Source: Arthrobacter sp. (GTDB taxonomy: Bacteria; Actinomycetota; Actinomycetes; Actinomycetales; Micrococcaceae). From it: 64,000 nt of DNA. The stretch spans positions 39,967-103,966 of the forward strand of contig JAPLAM010000055.1 of the NCBI GenBank assembly GCA_026393275.1. The letters are read 5' to 3'. The translations under genes were made by a program, and so were the position numbers. A model generated the notes under the pieces. The model worked only from the letters and a program-made list of their open reading frames with translations, was not told the origin of the DNA and did not search any database. Each line of letters starts with the position of its first letter. Positions within the stretch are counted from its first letter, which is position 1. Below are positions 23,659 through 32,570 of this stretch, one piece after another.

Positions 23659-26121
23659 TTACGGCGCCGGCGGGGCCGTGGCCGTAGGAGCAGCCGACGT
23701 GGGTCCGGGGGCCGGCGCGGTGGCTGGGCCCGGTGTTACCGTAGGCTGCGGTTCGGGCGGTGCGGTGCCCGGGGACGTGGCAGGCGGGGCGGACGGGGTG
23801 CCCGGGGCAGGACCCGCGGGAACGGTCGCAGCGGTCCCGCCCTCAGTGGGCTCCGGCGCAGAGCCAGTCGCACCTTGGGTAGGAGTCGGACTGGCTCCCG
23901 TCGAGCTGCCCGAGGTGGCGGGAGCCACGCCGGCCCCGCCCGGGGTGGCGCTGGGATCTGTTCGGACGATCTGCATGATCTGGTCCCTGAATCCGTTCAG
24001 TTTGCCCTCGATCTCCGAGAGCGGGACGTTCTGCAGGTTCCGGCCGTAGTCCGCGATCTGCTGCCACAGTGCGTTGAGCCTGGACATGCCCTCCGGGCTC
24101 AGCGGCCCGTCAAGCGTGAGGACCAACTGGCGGGCCAAGGCGTAGGTAAGGCACCGGACGCAGTTGTAGTTGGCTGCGGCCGAGAGATTCTCGGGAACCA
24201 CCACATCCGCCTGGCCCACAATCAGCACCACCTGGAACCCGACCGCGACGGCGGCGCAGTCCTTGCAGCTGGCGAAGGCATAGGCCTCGTTGGTGTTGCG
24301 CACGTCCTCGCCGTCGTCGGCCCAGACCAGGGCGAAGGCGACGTCGTACACCACAGAGCCGTCCTTGGTATTCACGGCGAGGGCCTGGTTGCCGCCGTCC
24401 TGGGGCGCCGCCGGTTTGTCGAAGGGGAACACCCACGACGGCGCCGGCGTCGTGATACCGGACGCCGCGGGCGTCGCCGAGGATGCCCGGGGGACCAGGA
24501 CCATGCTCAGCTGCGGCTCTTCCCGGGTGGGCTTGCGGGCCCCCTGCGGCCACAGCGCCACGGTCCGCCCGGCCTGGCCCTGCTTCAGGTCGTGCCCTGC
24601 TGCCGTGGGGAAAATCGTGGTGGTGGCGTCGGCCAGCGTCCCGCGTTCGTAAGGCTGGACCGGGCGGTAGGTCTCGGCTCCGGGCCACCAGGCCCACGCG
24701 AGGCCTGCCGTGACAGCCAGGATGGCGGCCATGGCCACGCCGCGCTGCAGCGCCTTGCCCCGGGTCCGTTGCCAGAGCCCGGTGATCAGCTGGCGCCCCA
24801 GGCGTAGCAGGATGTAGAAGATGCCCAGAAGCGGCAGTGCGATGCAAATGATCGCCAGCGCCCGCACCGCAGCGTCGGTAAAATCGCCTGTGGCCACGCT
24901 GTGGGAGAGCATGGCCTGCTGCTTCTGGCCGTTGTCCCAGGCGGTGCCGAGGACCCGCGGCAGGGTAATGACCATGGTGACCATGCTGAAGACCAGCAGG
25001 GGAACGGTGACCAGAACCCAAGCGGTGACGACGGCGCGGGCCCAGGGCTTGAGCAGCTGCGCCGCGGGATCAGCTTTGCGCCAGGGGATCAGGGTAAGCA
25101 GGGTCGGTTTGATGCGCTGGAAGAGGTCGGGGACGCCGGTGGCGTCCGCGAGGATGTGGTACCCATCGAAGCGAATCATGGGCATCAGCTGCCGGACCAT
25201 CTGCAGGATCTGGGTGACCACGACCAGCACCAGCGCGTCGAACCCGGTGGCCCACCAGATGCCCATGATGGCCACGGCCACGATCGCATTGAAGTAGAGG
25301 CCGCCCAGGTCGGTGCGGATCCTGCCGGCCCGGCCCAGCCGGTACGAATCGGTGACGTCGGTGTAGAACGCCGGCCACATCAGGTACAGGCCGGTGCCCA
25401 TGGCGCCCGGCGTGGCGCCCCCGCGGCGGGCGGCGGCGGCATGGCCGAACTCGTGGAAGCCGGCCGACAGGACAGTGACCAGGAAGATCAGCAGCACCAG
25501 ACCCGGGTTGGCGAACGCCTCATGCGTCGCCGAGGCGAGGCCCTTGACCATCAGCACCCACCAGCAGGTGGCGAGGAACGCGGCCGTGACCAAGACGACG
25601 ATCAGCGGGTTGAACAGCGTGGCGAACGGCGCGGTAATTTTCCGGGTGCGTTCCGGGTCCGTGACGGAGTAGCGGAACCGCATGCCAAGGAGCGGATTGG
25701 CCTTGCGGACCTCGGGCTGAGAGCCGTCGGCCAGCCGCAGCAGGCCCAGCGGGAGGAGTTGGGTGTCGATCAACGTCCGGACGTTCTCCGCACTGACCCG
25801 CTTGCCGAAGGCGCTGCCGGCGTGGTCCGCGATTTCCTCCAAACCGCGGCGGCCGTCCACGGCTTCAAGCACCAGGTACAGCAGCCGGGTCAGCTGTATC
25901 GTCTGCCCATCGGCGCGCCGGACCAAGGAAGGGGCCTGCTTGTAGCCTGACCCCTTGGTCTCGCCGATCAGCTGGACGCCATCGGCCAGCGCGGGAACCG
26001 GCGGCGCGCCCACTGCCACGGACGACGCCGGGCCGTCGGGTTCCGCGACGGCTTCGCCGCCGGCGGGGGACAGGACCGGAGGGCCGCCCTGCTGGGACGG
26101 CCCTCCGTGCACAGTACTCAT
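23659..26121 (-). CDS. PqqD-like/M50 (site-2-protease-type) membrane metalloprotease with extracytoplasmic CxxC domain
   Basis: 820 residues. After a Pro/Gly-rich start, a PqqD/RRE-like winged-helix region lies at about 48-132 (QTIQLTRLLYLVLEAVDGRR). Membrane helices begin near 170. The zinc motif is HEFGH (223-227) and the third ligand is probably Asp319 in MIRFDGYHIL. More helices lie at about 370-390, 425-445 and 460-480. Then comes an extracytoplasmic domain with two cysteine pairs (CKDC and CVRC, about 40 apart) and a Pro/Ala/Thr tail of about 110 residues. It is 7 nt downstream of the duplicated-module gene. By fold it belongs to the putative peptide zinc metalloproteases. The substrate is unproved, but the neighbour is the obvious candidate. 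Confidence 0.8.
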   Translation of the reverse strand: MSTVHGGPSQQGGPPVLSPAGGEAVAEPDGPASSVAVGAPPVPALADGVQLIGETKGSGYKQAPSLVRRADGQTIQLTRLLYLVLEAVDGRRGLEEIADHAGSAFGKRVSAENVRTLIDTQLLPLGLLRLADGSQPEVRKANPLLGMRFRYSVTDPERTRKITAPFATLFNPLIVVLVTAAFLATCWWVLMVKGLASATHEAFANPGLVLLIFLVTVLSAGFHEFGHAAAARRGGATPGAMGTGLYLMWPAFYTDVTDSYRLGRAGRIRTDLGGLYFNAIVAVAIMGIWWATGFDALVLVVVTQILQMVRQLMPMIRFDGYHILADATGVPDLFQRIKPTLLTLIPWRKADPAAQLLKPWARAVVTAWVLVTVPLLVFSMVTMVITLPRVLGTAWDNGQKQQAMLSHSVATGDFTDAAVRALAIICIALPLLGIFYILLRLGRQLITGLWQRTRGKALQRGVAMAAILAVTAGLAWAWWPGAETYRPVQPYERGTLADATTTIFPTAAGHDLKQGQAGRTVALWPQGARKPTREEPQLSMVLVPRASSATPAASGITTPAPSWVFPFDKPAAPQDGGNQALAVNTKDGSVVYDVAFALVWADDGEDVRNTNEAYAFASCKDCAAVAVGFQVVLIVGQADVVVPENLSAAANYNCVRCLTYALARQLVLTLDGPLSPEGMSRLNALWQQIADYGRNLQNVPLSEIEGKLNGFRDQIMQIVRTDPSATPGGAGVAPATSGSSTGASPTPTQGATGSAPEPTEGGTAATVPAGPAPGTPSAPPATSPGTAPPEPQPTVTPGPATAPAPGPTSAAPTATAPPAP

Positions 26122-26128
26122 CTGGGTG

Positions 26129-26887
26129 CTACTGCTTCAGCGTTGACTGCTGGTCCGCCGACGAAGTGGCATTGCCGTGGATGTCCTGGTTGATGATGGC
26201 GTCCTGGTGTGCGACGGCGTACGCGTTGCTGTCAATGGAGCCGATGTTGGCGCCGACGGCAGCGTCGATCGGCGCGGCAACGTTGGCGTTGGCGGCTACC
26301 GCACCATTGATGGGTGCCGCGATGCCGGCATTGGCGTCCAGGTTCACGTTGACGTTGAGCAGGTTGCCGTTGAGGGCGCCGGCTGCACCGGCCCCCGCAG
26401 CACCAAGATCCGGCGTGGTTCCGGACGGGATCACGCCGCCGGGGAGGGCCGAGCCGCCGGCGGTGCCGGCCGGGATGGTCGCCGCAGCGCCTGCGGTGGC
26501 CGGGTCCGTCGTCGCGGGAGCGGCGGCGGCCGGGGTGGTGGTGTCCGTGGCGGGGGCCGCCGTCCCCTGGTCGATGCCGCTAGCCTGCACGGAATGTGCC
26601 GTGGCATCGCCGGTGATGCCCTGGTTGATGAGGGTGCCCTGGTCGGCGAGCGCCTGGGATTCGGATCCGACGGAGAGGACGTTGGCCGACGCGCCCGCGT
26701 CAATCGGGGCGGCGACGTTGGCGTTGGCTGCGACGCCGAGGTCGATCGGTGCCGCGGCGCTGATGCCGAGGTTCAGGTCCGCGTTCAGGTCCAGGACCGA
26801 GGCGACTTCTTTGTCGGGAAGGGCCGTGGCGCCCTCGGCCATCAGTTCGGCGTCGCTGAGCGGGGTCATTTCCTGTTCGGTGCTCAC
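26129..26887 (-). CDS. Ala/Asn-rich duplicated-module protein, candidate substrate of the M50 protease
   Basis: 252 residues from a GTG at 26887, which has GGAG at 6-nt spacing. An acidic leader-like N-terminus (MSTEQEMTPLSDAELMAEG) lacks a signal peptide or membrane helix. Two copies of a module of about 73 residues follow (about 36-107 and 179-252). They share VAANANVAAPIDA and the pattern INQ-I-G-AT, and are separated by a Thr/Ala/Pro/Gly linker (108-178). No Cys. Function unknown. Similar uncharacterised actinobacterial proteins exist to my knowledge. It is first in an operon with the PqqD/M50 gene, which suggests processing or export by that protein. Confidence 0.75.
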   Translation of the reverse strand: MSTEQEMTPLSDAELMAEGATALPDKEVASVLDLNADLNLGISAAAPIDLGVAANANVAAPIDAGASANVLSVGSESQALADQGTLINQGITGDATAHSVQASGIDQGTAAPATDTTTPAAAAPATTDPATAGAAATIPAGTAGGSALPGGVIPSGTTPDLGAAGAGAAGALNGNLLNVNVNLDANAGIAAPINGAVAANANVAAPIDAAVGANIGSIDSNAYAVAHQDAIINQDIHGNATSSADQQSTLKQ

Positions 26888-27070
26888 AATTAGCTCCAGT
26901 TCCGGCACGGTTTCTGCTGCCCCCAGTGAGCAGTCTCTACCCGGATGTGCCTAGTAACGGTCAATAGTAAGCATGATGATCATTAATTGGCACCACCCAC
27001 TTGCCGTTTGCTCCGTAGCGGCCCTTATTCAGCGCCAGGACGGCCCGTCAGGGAGCAGTGGATCACCGAG

Positions 27071-29287
27071 CTATTTCAGCCCGGCGCCCGGCAGCAGCTC
27101 CGTGGCGCCGAGGGAGTCGGCAACGAAGGCGTAGTCCCAGGCGCGTTCCTTCCACTGCACGTAGCGGCCGGAGGCGCCGCCGTGGCCGCCCTCCATTTCG
27201 ATCTTCATCACGATCGGCTCGCTGCCGGTGTTCAGCTCGCGCAGCCGCTGCACCCACTTGGCAGGCTCCACGTAGAGCACGCGGGTGTCGTTGAAGCTGG
27301 TGACCGCGGCGATCTTGGGATAGGCCGCCGCCCGGACGTTTTCATACGGGGTGTACGACTTCATGTAGGCGTACACCTCCGGGTCGGTGATCGGGTTGCC
27401 CCACTCCTCCCACTCCAGCGCCGAGAGCGGCAGTTCAGGATCCAGGATCGTGGTCAGCGCGTCCACGAACGGGACGGCCGCAACGATCGCGGCGTACTTT
27501 TCCGGCGCCAGGTTGGCCACGGCGCCCATCAGCAGGCCGCCGGCGGAGCCGCCCATGGCCGCGATCCGGGCCGGGTCCACCCAGCCGGATCCGGCAAGCC
27601 AGTCGGTGGCCGCGATGAAGTCCGTGAAGGTGTTCTTCTTGTGTAGTTTCTTGCCGTCGTCGTACCAGTGCCGGCCCAGCTCGCCGCCGCCGCGGATGTG
27701 GGCGATCACGAACACGATGCCACGGTCAAGCAGCGAGAGCCGTGGAATGCCGAAGCCCGGGTCCATGCTCAATTCGTAGGAGCCGTAGCCGTAGACCAGG
27801 CCCGCCGCCGTCGAATCCTGCCGCACCGAGGCGTGCCGGAGCACCGACAGCGGGACGCGGGTTCCGTCGTCGGCCACGGCCCATTCTCGGGTGGCGACGT
27901 AGTCGGACGGTGAGTAGCCGCCCAGCACGGGGCTTTCTTTTCGCAGCAGCAGCTCGCCGACGGGCAGCTCCGCCGTCGGCAGCACAAAATCGTAGACCCG
28001 TGACGGCGTGAAGTAGGAGGTGTAACCCATCCGGATCACGGGCGCCTCGTAGTCAGAACCGGCAACGCCGGACGTGTACAGCTCCTCGTCGAACGCGGGC
28101 TCCAGGGCGGCGCCCTGCTCGGGCGTGCCCAGGCCAGCCAGCGGCAGGACCTGCACGCGTTCGATTGTGTCCTTGCGGATGGACAGCACCAGGTGCGTGG
28201 CCGTGACGCCGGCGCCGTTCATGCGGACCTGCTCGGAATGCTCGACGACGGTCCGCCAGTGCTGCTCGGCGACGGGTTTAGCCAGCTCGGCCGGGTCCAC
28301 GAGCGAGACCATCGAGTTGATGGCGTCCTTGTTGTGGGTCAGCAGGATGGTTTCGGTCTTGTCGCCCTCCGGGCCGGCCAGCAGGAACGGTTCGGCCTCG
28401 TAGAGGAGGCGCTCGGAGCGGGGTATGACAGTCGTCAGCCGGGCATCGGGAGCGTCGAAGCGCAGCAGTCGGGTTTCGCTGAACTCGGAGCAGCCAATGC
28501 CCAGCACCAGGTGGCGGCGGTCCGCGGAGAGCTCGAAGCCGAGCCACATGGCGACGTCGTCCTCCTGGTAAATCACCTCATCCTCGGTGACCGGCGTGCC
28601 CAGCACATGGGTCTTCACCTGGTACGGGCGCCAGGACGCATCCACCACGGTGTAGAAGATTCTGTTGCCGTCGGGGGAGAAGGAGATGCCGTAGAAGACG
28701 TTCTCGATCACGTCCGGCAGCAGTTCGCCGGTGCGGAGGTCCTTGATCCGCAGCGTGAACCGTTCGTCGCCGGCGTTGTCGACGGCGGAGGCGTAGAGGT
28801 TGCCGTCGATGGTCACCGCGGAGCCGCCGACGGCGAAGAAAGGTTTGCCTTCGGCTTCCACGTTGCCGTCCAGGAGTACTTCCTCGCCGGGGATTTCGAC
28901 GCCGACCTCGACGGCGGGGGGTGTCCAGTCGGCCACGCGGTCCTGGGTGTCCTGGGCGCGGACCCGGCACTGGATGCCGTACTCCTTGCCCTCGACCGAG
29001 CGGGTGTAGTACCACCAGCCGTCCTTGCGGTGTGGCACAGAGAGGTCTGTTTCCTGGGTGCGGCCCTTGATTTCCTGGAAGATGGCCTCACGCAGCGGTT
29101 CCTGGTGGGCCGTGACGGCCTCCTGGTAGGCGTTCTCAGCCTTCAGCAGGTCCACGACCTCGGCGGATTCCTTGTCCCGCAGCCACTCGTAGTTGTCCTC
29201 GAAGACGTCGCCGTGGTGGGTCCGGAGGGCGGCAACCTTTTTGGCGACGGGGGGCTGCGGGGAGGGCTGCACGGGAGTCTGCGTCAT
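27071..29287 (-). CDS. ptrB: oligopeptidase B (S9A prolyl oligopeptidase family)
   Basis: 738 residues. An N-terminal seven-bladed propeller (about 75-420) starts after DNYEWLRDKESAEV. The C-terminal alpha/beta hydrolase has the nucleophile in AAMGGSAGGLLMGA (near 575) and the His in EMEGGHGGASGR (near 717). LVYGYGSYELSMDPGF and VFVIAHIRGGGELGR are classical oligopeptidase B motifs. It cleaves short peptides after Arg/Lys in the cytoplasm. It is not adjacent to other peptide-use genes. ATG at 29287. Confidence 0.93.
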   Translation of the reverse strand: MTQTPVQPSPQPPVAKKVAALRTHHGDVFEDNYEWLRDKESAEVVDLLKAENAYQEAVTAHQEPLREAIFQEIKGRTQETDLSVPHRKDGWWYYTRSVEGKEYGIQCRVRAQDTQDRVADWTPPAVEVGVEIPGEEVLLDGNVEAEGKPFFAVGGSAVTIDGNLYASAVDNAGDERFTLRIKDLRTGELLPDVIENVFYGISFSPDGNRIFYTVVDASWRPYQVKTHVLGTPVTEDEVIYQEDDVAMWLGFELSADRRHLVLGIGCSEFSETRLLRFDAPDARLTTVIPRSERLLYEAEPFLLAGPEGDKTETILLTHNKDAINSMVSLVDPAELAKPVAEQHWRTVVEHSEQVRMNGAGVTATHLVLSIRKDTIERVQVLPLAGLGTPEQGAALEPAFDEELYTSGVAGSDYEAPVIRMGYTSYFTPSRVYDFVLPTAELPVGELLLRKESPVLGGYSPSDYVATREWAVADDGTRVPLSVLRHASVRQDSTAAGLVYGYGSYELSMDPGFGIPRLSLLDRGIVFVIAHIRGGGELGRHWYDDGKKLHKKNTFTDFIAATDWLAGSGWVDPARIAAMGGSAGGLLMGAVANLAPEKYAAIVAAVPFVDALTTILDPELPLSALEWEEWGNPITDPEVYAYMKSYTPYENVRAAAYPKIAAVTSFNDTRVLYVEPAKWVQRLRELNTGSEPIVMKIEMEGGHGGASGRYVQWKERAWDYAFVADSLGATELLPGAGLK

Positions 29288-29344
29288 GGACCCAATCTAC
29301 CGGGGAGCACGGTCACCGGAGGGCGGGATGACCAAGGGCGCGCC

Positions 29345-30460
29345 TCAGTTCCCGTTCTGCAGGTTGTGGGCGGTGATGTAGTCGGCCAGGGTGCCGGCGG
29401 ACAACGCGGCGGCCACCTCGGCGGTGGCGGCCTGGTCCTGCAGGACAATCGACTGCCCGTCCGTGCTGGTGCCGGTTCCCGCCGTCGGAAGGGTGAAGAA
29501 TGTGCCGTTCCCGGCCGGCACGGCGCGCAGGCTGAAGGCAAGCCGCTCCAGGGTCTCCAAGGTCAGGCCCGGGGTGACCGACACGTGGGGAAGCACCCCG
29601 GTGACGAAGGAGTGGGCCGCGACTCGGTCGGCCAGGACACCGCCGCCCACGGCTTTGGCCAGCACGGCCTTGAGGAAGGTCTGCTGGTCCCGGACCCGCT
29701 GGTAGTCACCGTCTGCGAAGGCCTTGCGCTCGCGGACGAAATCCAGCGCCAGAGCGCCGTTGAGCCGGTTCACGCCCGGCGGAAAGTAGTGTCCGGACTC
29801 GAGCGTGGAAGTGAACGGCAGTTGCACGTCCACGTCGATCCCGCCAACGGCGTCCGTCAGGGCGGCAAAGCCCTCGAAATCGACCGTGACCGTGTGGTCG
29901 ATGTGGGTGCCGAGGAGGGATTCCACGGTCCGGGTTTCCAGCGGGACCCCGCCGATTTCCAGACCGGCGTTGACCTTCGCTCCGCCATAGCCGGGAATCT
30001 CCACCCAGAGGTCGCGCATGATGGAGATGCCGTAGACCCTCTGCCGGTCGGCCGGCAGGTGGATGAAGACCAGGGTGTCCCCGCGCTGGTCGGAGGCGTT
30101 GCCGGCGGCGGCCTCGGCCCGTGCGTTGACGCGGCTGTCGCTGCCAATCAGCAGGATGTTCAGGTCCGCCGGCGGCGGTTCCGGCGTGGTGGTGGGTGTC
30201 GGGGTGGGCGTTGCGCTGGGTGTCGGCGCCGGGCTGGGAGCGGCAGGCGGAGCGGCCGGGGCCGTGGTTTCGCTGCGCGGCCGGTTCGCGAGATACGCCG
30301 CAGCCGCGACGACGAGGACCAGCAGGGCGGCAACGGCGGCGATGACAATCGTCCGACGGCGGTTCATCCCGCCCGCAGCCTTTGGCGCCCCAGGCGTCCC
30401 GGCAGCCCCGGCAGGGCCTGAGGCTGGTTCTGCTGGTGGTGGTTCCGGCGCCGTTCCCAT
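29345..30460 (-). CDS. LytR-CpsA-Psr (LCP) family protein
   Basis: 371 residues. A short cytoplasmic Pro/Ala tail, one membrane helix (TIVIAAVAALLVLVVAAAAYL, about 36-56) and a Pro/Thr-rich stalk precede the LCP domain (about 98-300), with NILLIGSDSR, QRGDTLVFIHL, GISIMRDLWVEIPGYG, KVNAGLEIGG and LDFVRERKAFADGDYQRVRDQQ. The Arg/Asp residues that bind the pyrophosphate lipid are present. LCP enzymes attach wall polymers (teichoic acid or arabinogalactan-like) to peptidoglycan outside the membrane. Transcribed away from the 168-bp repeat array. Confidence 0.9.
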   Translation of the reverse strand: MGTAPEPPPAEPASGPAGAAGTPGAPKAAGGMNRRRTIVIAAVAALLVLVVAAAAYLANRPRSETTAPAAPPAAPSPAPTPSATPTPTPTTTPEPPPADLNILLIGSDSRVNARAEAAAGNASDQRGDTLVFIHLPADRQRVYGISIMRDLWVEIPGYGGAKVNAGLEIGGVPLETRTVESLLGTHIDHTVTVDFEGFAALTDAVGGIDVDVQLPFTSTLESGHYFPPGVNRLNGALALDFVRERKAFADGDYQRVRDQQTFLKAVLAKAVGGGVLADRVAAHSFVTGVLPHVSVTPGLTLETLERLAFSLRAVPAGNGTFFTLPTAGTGTSTDGQSIVLQDQAATAEVAAALSAGTLADYITAHNLQNGN

Positions 30461-30521
30461 GGCCGGACATTACCACCGCTGCCGAGCTAAGACGCGGAGC
30501 AACGGACGGCACGACGTGCTG

Positions 30522-31010
30522 GGTTCCAAGGTCCGTGGGACATGCTCATCCTTCGTGGCCGCGGGTAGGCATGTGCCACGGCCGGTGGGACATGCTCATT
30601 CTTTGCGGCGTGGGGTGGGCATAGGGGCATTGTGTCCAGTGGCGGGCCTGAGCGGAGGGCATGTCAGCTTCGCGTGGCGACGCCCCGGGGGTTCCAAGGT
30701 CCGTGGGAAATGCTCGTTTTTCGTGGCCACGGGTGGGTATGTGCCACGGGCCCGTGGAACATGCTCATTCTTTGCGGCTAGGGCCGGGCATAGGGGCATT
30801 GTGTCCAGTGGCGGGCCTGGGCGGAGGGCATGTCCACTTCGAGTGGCGACCGCCTGGGTTTCCAAGGTCTGTGCGACATGCTCATTTTTTACGGCCACGG
30901 GTGGGCATGTGCCGTGGGCCGGTGGGACATGCTCAGTCTTTGCGGCGAGGGGTGGGCATAGGGGCATTGTGTCCGGTGGCTGGCCTCAGCGGAGGGCATG
31001 TCCACCGTGG
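30522..31010. repeat. tandem array of three 168-bp units with GGGACATGCTCA motifs
   Basis: The landmark ccaagg recurs at 30526, 30694 and 30862, exactly 168 bp apart. Each unit carries two direct gtgggacatgctcat motifs (30535 and 30585 in unit 1), an inverted gggcatgtc (30657, 30826, 30994) and a ggggcattgtgtcc block. The same core is scattered at 16622-16820. There is no spacer diversity as in CRISPR and no coding frame. Confidence 0.85.
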
Positions 31011-31178
31011 GCGGCGGCATTACGGGCCCAGAGTCCGCACACACCGGTCGTCGCCGCGGGTGCTTGTGCCGCCAGCGGACGAGTACCGGGCAGCGGAGGG
31101 CATGTCCACAGACTTCGGGAATCCGAGCCGCGTAGGCGCCGTGGGTGCTTGACTCCTTTCCGGCCTTCCGCATATCCT

Positions 31179-31197
31179 GAACGAACGGTCGGTAATT
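31179..31197 (+). promoter_or_regulatory. PaaR-like operator upstream of paaABCDE
   Basis: The same 19 bases as at 1678-1696 (gaacgaacggtcggtaatt), located 28-46 bp before the paaA ATG. Both are followed by an A/T-rich ttatc. The exact match between two distant paa promoters makes it a strong regulatory site. Confidence 0.75.
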
Positions 31198-31224
31198 ATT
31201 TATCGGAAATGCATAGGAGCAACC

Positions 31225-32268
31225 ATGGCATCGCAGACCCTGCAGTCAGTGCCCGCCGAGCCATCGCCGGCCCGGCACGAAACTCGGCACGAAATGAGCC
31301 CCGAGGACGCGGCCCGCCGTGACGCCGAGGGACAGGCCTACTTCGACAAGGTCATGGCGGAGGATTCCCGGATCGAGCCCCGTGACTGGATGCCTCCGGC
31401 CTATCGCAAGACCCTGGTGCGTCAGGTCTCACAGCACGCGCACTCGGAGATCATCGGCATGCAGCCCGAAGCCAACTGGATCTCCCGCGCCCCGAGCCTC
31501 AAGCGCAAGGCCATCCTGATGGCCAAGGTCCAGGACGAGGCCGGCCACGGCCTCTACCTCTACTCCGCCGCCGAGACCCTGGGCCAGCCGCGCGATCAGA
31601 TGATGCAGGACCTGATGGACGGCAAGGCAAAGTACTCCTCCATCTTCAACTACCCGGCCCGGACCTGGGCGGACATGGGCGCCATCGGCTGGATGGTCGA
31701 CGGCGCCGCGATCGCCAACCAGGTGCCGCTCTGCCGCGCCTCCTTCGGCCCCTACGGCCGTGCCATGGTCCGCGTCTGCAAGGAAGAGTCCTTCCACCAG
31801 CGCCAGGGCTTCGAAATCCTGCTGGAACTCTCGCACGGCACGCCTGCGCAGAAGCAGATGGCCCAGGACGCGGTGAACCGCTGGTACGCCCCGGCCCTGA
31901 TGATGTTCGGCCCGCCGGATGACGATTCGCCCAACTCCAAGCAGTCCATGGCCTGGAACATCAAGCGTTTCAGCAATGACGAGCTCCGGAACCGCTTCGT
32001 CGGCATGATGATGGAACAGGTCAAGGTCCTGGAACTCACCCTGCCGGACAAGGACATCCGCTTCAACGAAGAGACGAAGAAGTGGGAGCACGGCCCGCTG
32101 GACTGGGACGAGTTCCACGAAGTCCTGGCCGGCCGCGGCCCCTGCAACGCGCAGCGCCTGGAGCGCCGCCGCGAAGCCCACCAGAACGGCGCCTGGGTGC
32201 GCGAGGCCGCAGCGGCCTACGCGGAAAAGCAGGCCAAAAAGCAAGCAGACAAGGAAGTTGCAGCATGA
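31225..32268 (+). CDS. paaA: 1,2-phenylacetyl-CoA epoxidase subunit PaaA (catalytic)
   Basis: 347 residues. Ferritin-like di-iron subunit with [42 protein letters not shown] and [18 protein letters not shown] giving the Glu/His iron ligands. With PaaC it forms the oxygenase core that epoxidises the ring of phenylacetyl-CoA. The N-terminus is about 20 residues longer than in E. coli. ATG at 31225 after GGAGCAACC. The ATGA overlap with paaB implies coupling. Confidence 0.97.
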   Translation: MASQTLQSVPAEPSPARHETRHEMSPEDAARRDAEGQAYFDKVMAEDSRIEPRDWMPPAYRKTLVRQVSQHAHSEIIGMQPEANWISRAPSLKRKAILMAKVQDEAGHGLYLYSAAETLGQPRDQMMQDLMDGKAKYSSIFNYPARTWADMGAIGWMVDGAAIANQVPLCRASFGPYGRAMVRVCKEESFHQRQGFEILLELSHGTPAQKQMAQDAVNRWYAPALMMFGPPDDDSPNSKQSMAWNIKRFSNDELRNRFVGMMMEQVKVLELTLPDKDIRFNEETKKWEHGPLDWDEFHEVLAGRGPCNAQRLERRREAHQNGAWVREAAAAYAEKQAKKQADKEVAA

Positions 32269-32570
32269 CCACCCCCGAACCGCACGCAGGTAACGTCTGG
32301 CCCATCTGGGAAGTCTTCGTCCGCTCGAGCCGCGGCCTTTCCCACGTCCACGCCGGGTCCCTGCACGCTCCGGATGCCGCCATGGCCCTGCGCAACGCCC
32401 GTGACCTTTACACCCGCCGCAACGAGGGCGTCTCCATCTGGGTGGTCCCGGCGGACGCGATCGCCTCCAGCGACCCGGATTCCAAGGGCGCCTTCTTCGA
32501 ATCGCCGCAGGGCAAGGATTACCGGCACGCGACGTACTACACCAAGAGCGAGGGCGTGAAGCACCTGTGA
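32265..32570 (+). CDS. paaB: phenylacetyl-CoA epoxidase subunit PaaB
   Basis: 101 residues: [52 protein letters not shown] is the PaaB signature. PaaB bridges PaaAC heterodimers and is needed for assembly and electron transfer. Overlaps paaA by 4 nt and paaC by 4 nt (GTGA). Confidence 0.96.
   Translation: MTTPEPHAGNVWPIWEVFVRSSRGLSHVHAGSLHAPDAAMALRNARDLYTRRNEGVSIWVVPADAIASSDPDSKGAFFESPQGKDYRHATYYTKSEGVKHL

Larger units (their letters stand above)
30461..31224. other. 764-bp gene-free region between the LCP gene and paaA
   Basis: It holds the three-copy 168-bp tandem array (30522-31010), a fourth GGGCATGTCC remnant near 31098, and the PaaR-like operator at 31179. Frames inside the array have no ribosome site and consist of repeated translations, so no gene is called. 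Confidence 0.7.

Noticed and set aside
28193..30421. 742-codon plus-strand frame opposite oligopeptidase B and the LCP gene
   Set aside because: Shadow of two well-supported minus-strand genes. It has no ribosome site or family motif.
30522..31010. CRISPR array
   Set aside because: Units are 168 bp and nearly identical along their length. There are no short repeats with unique spacers and no cas genes nearby.
30063..31322. Long frame across the 168-bp repeats
   Set aside because: It exists because 168 is a multiple of three and repeats one frame. It overlaps the LCP gene on the other strand and the paaA start.
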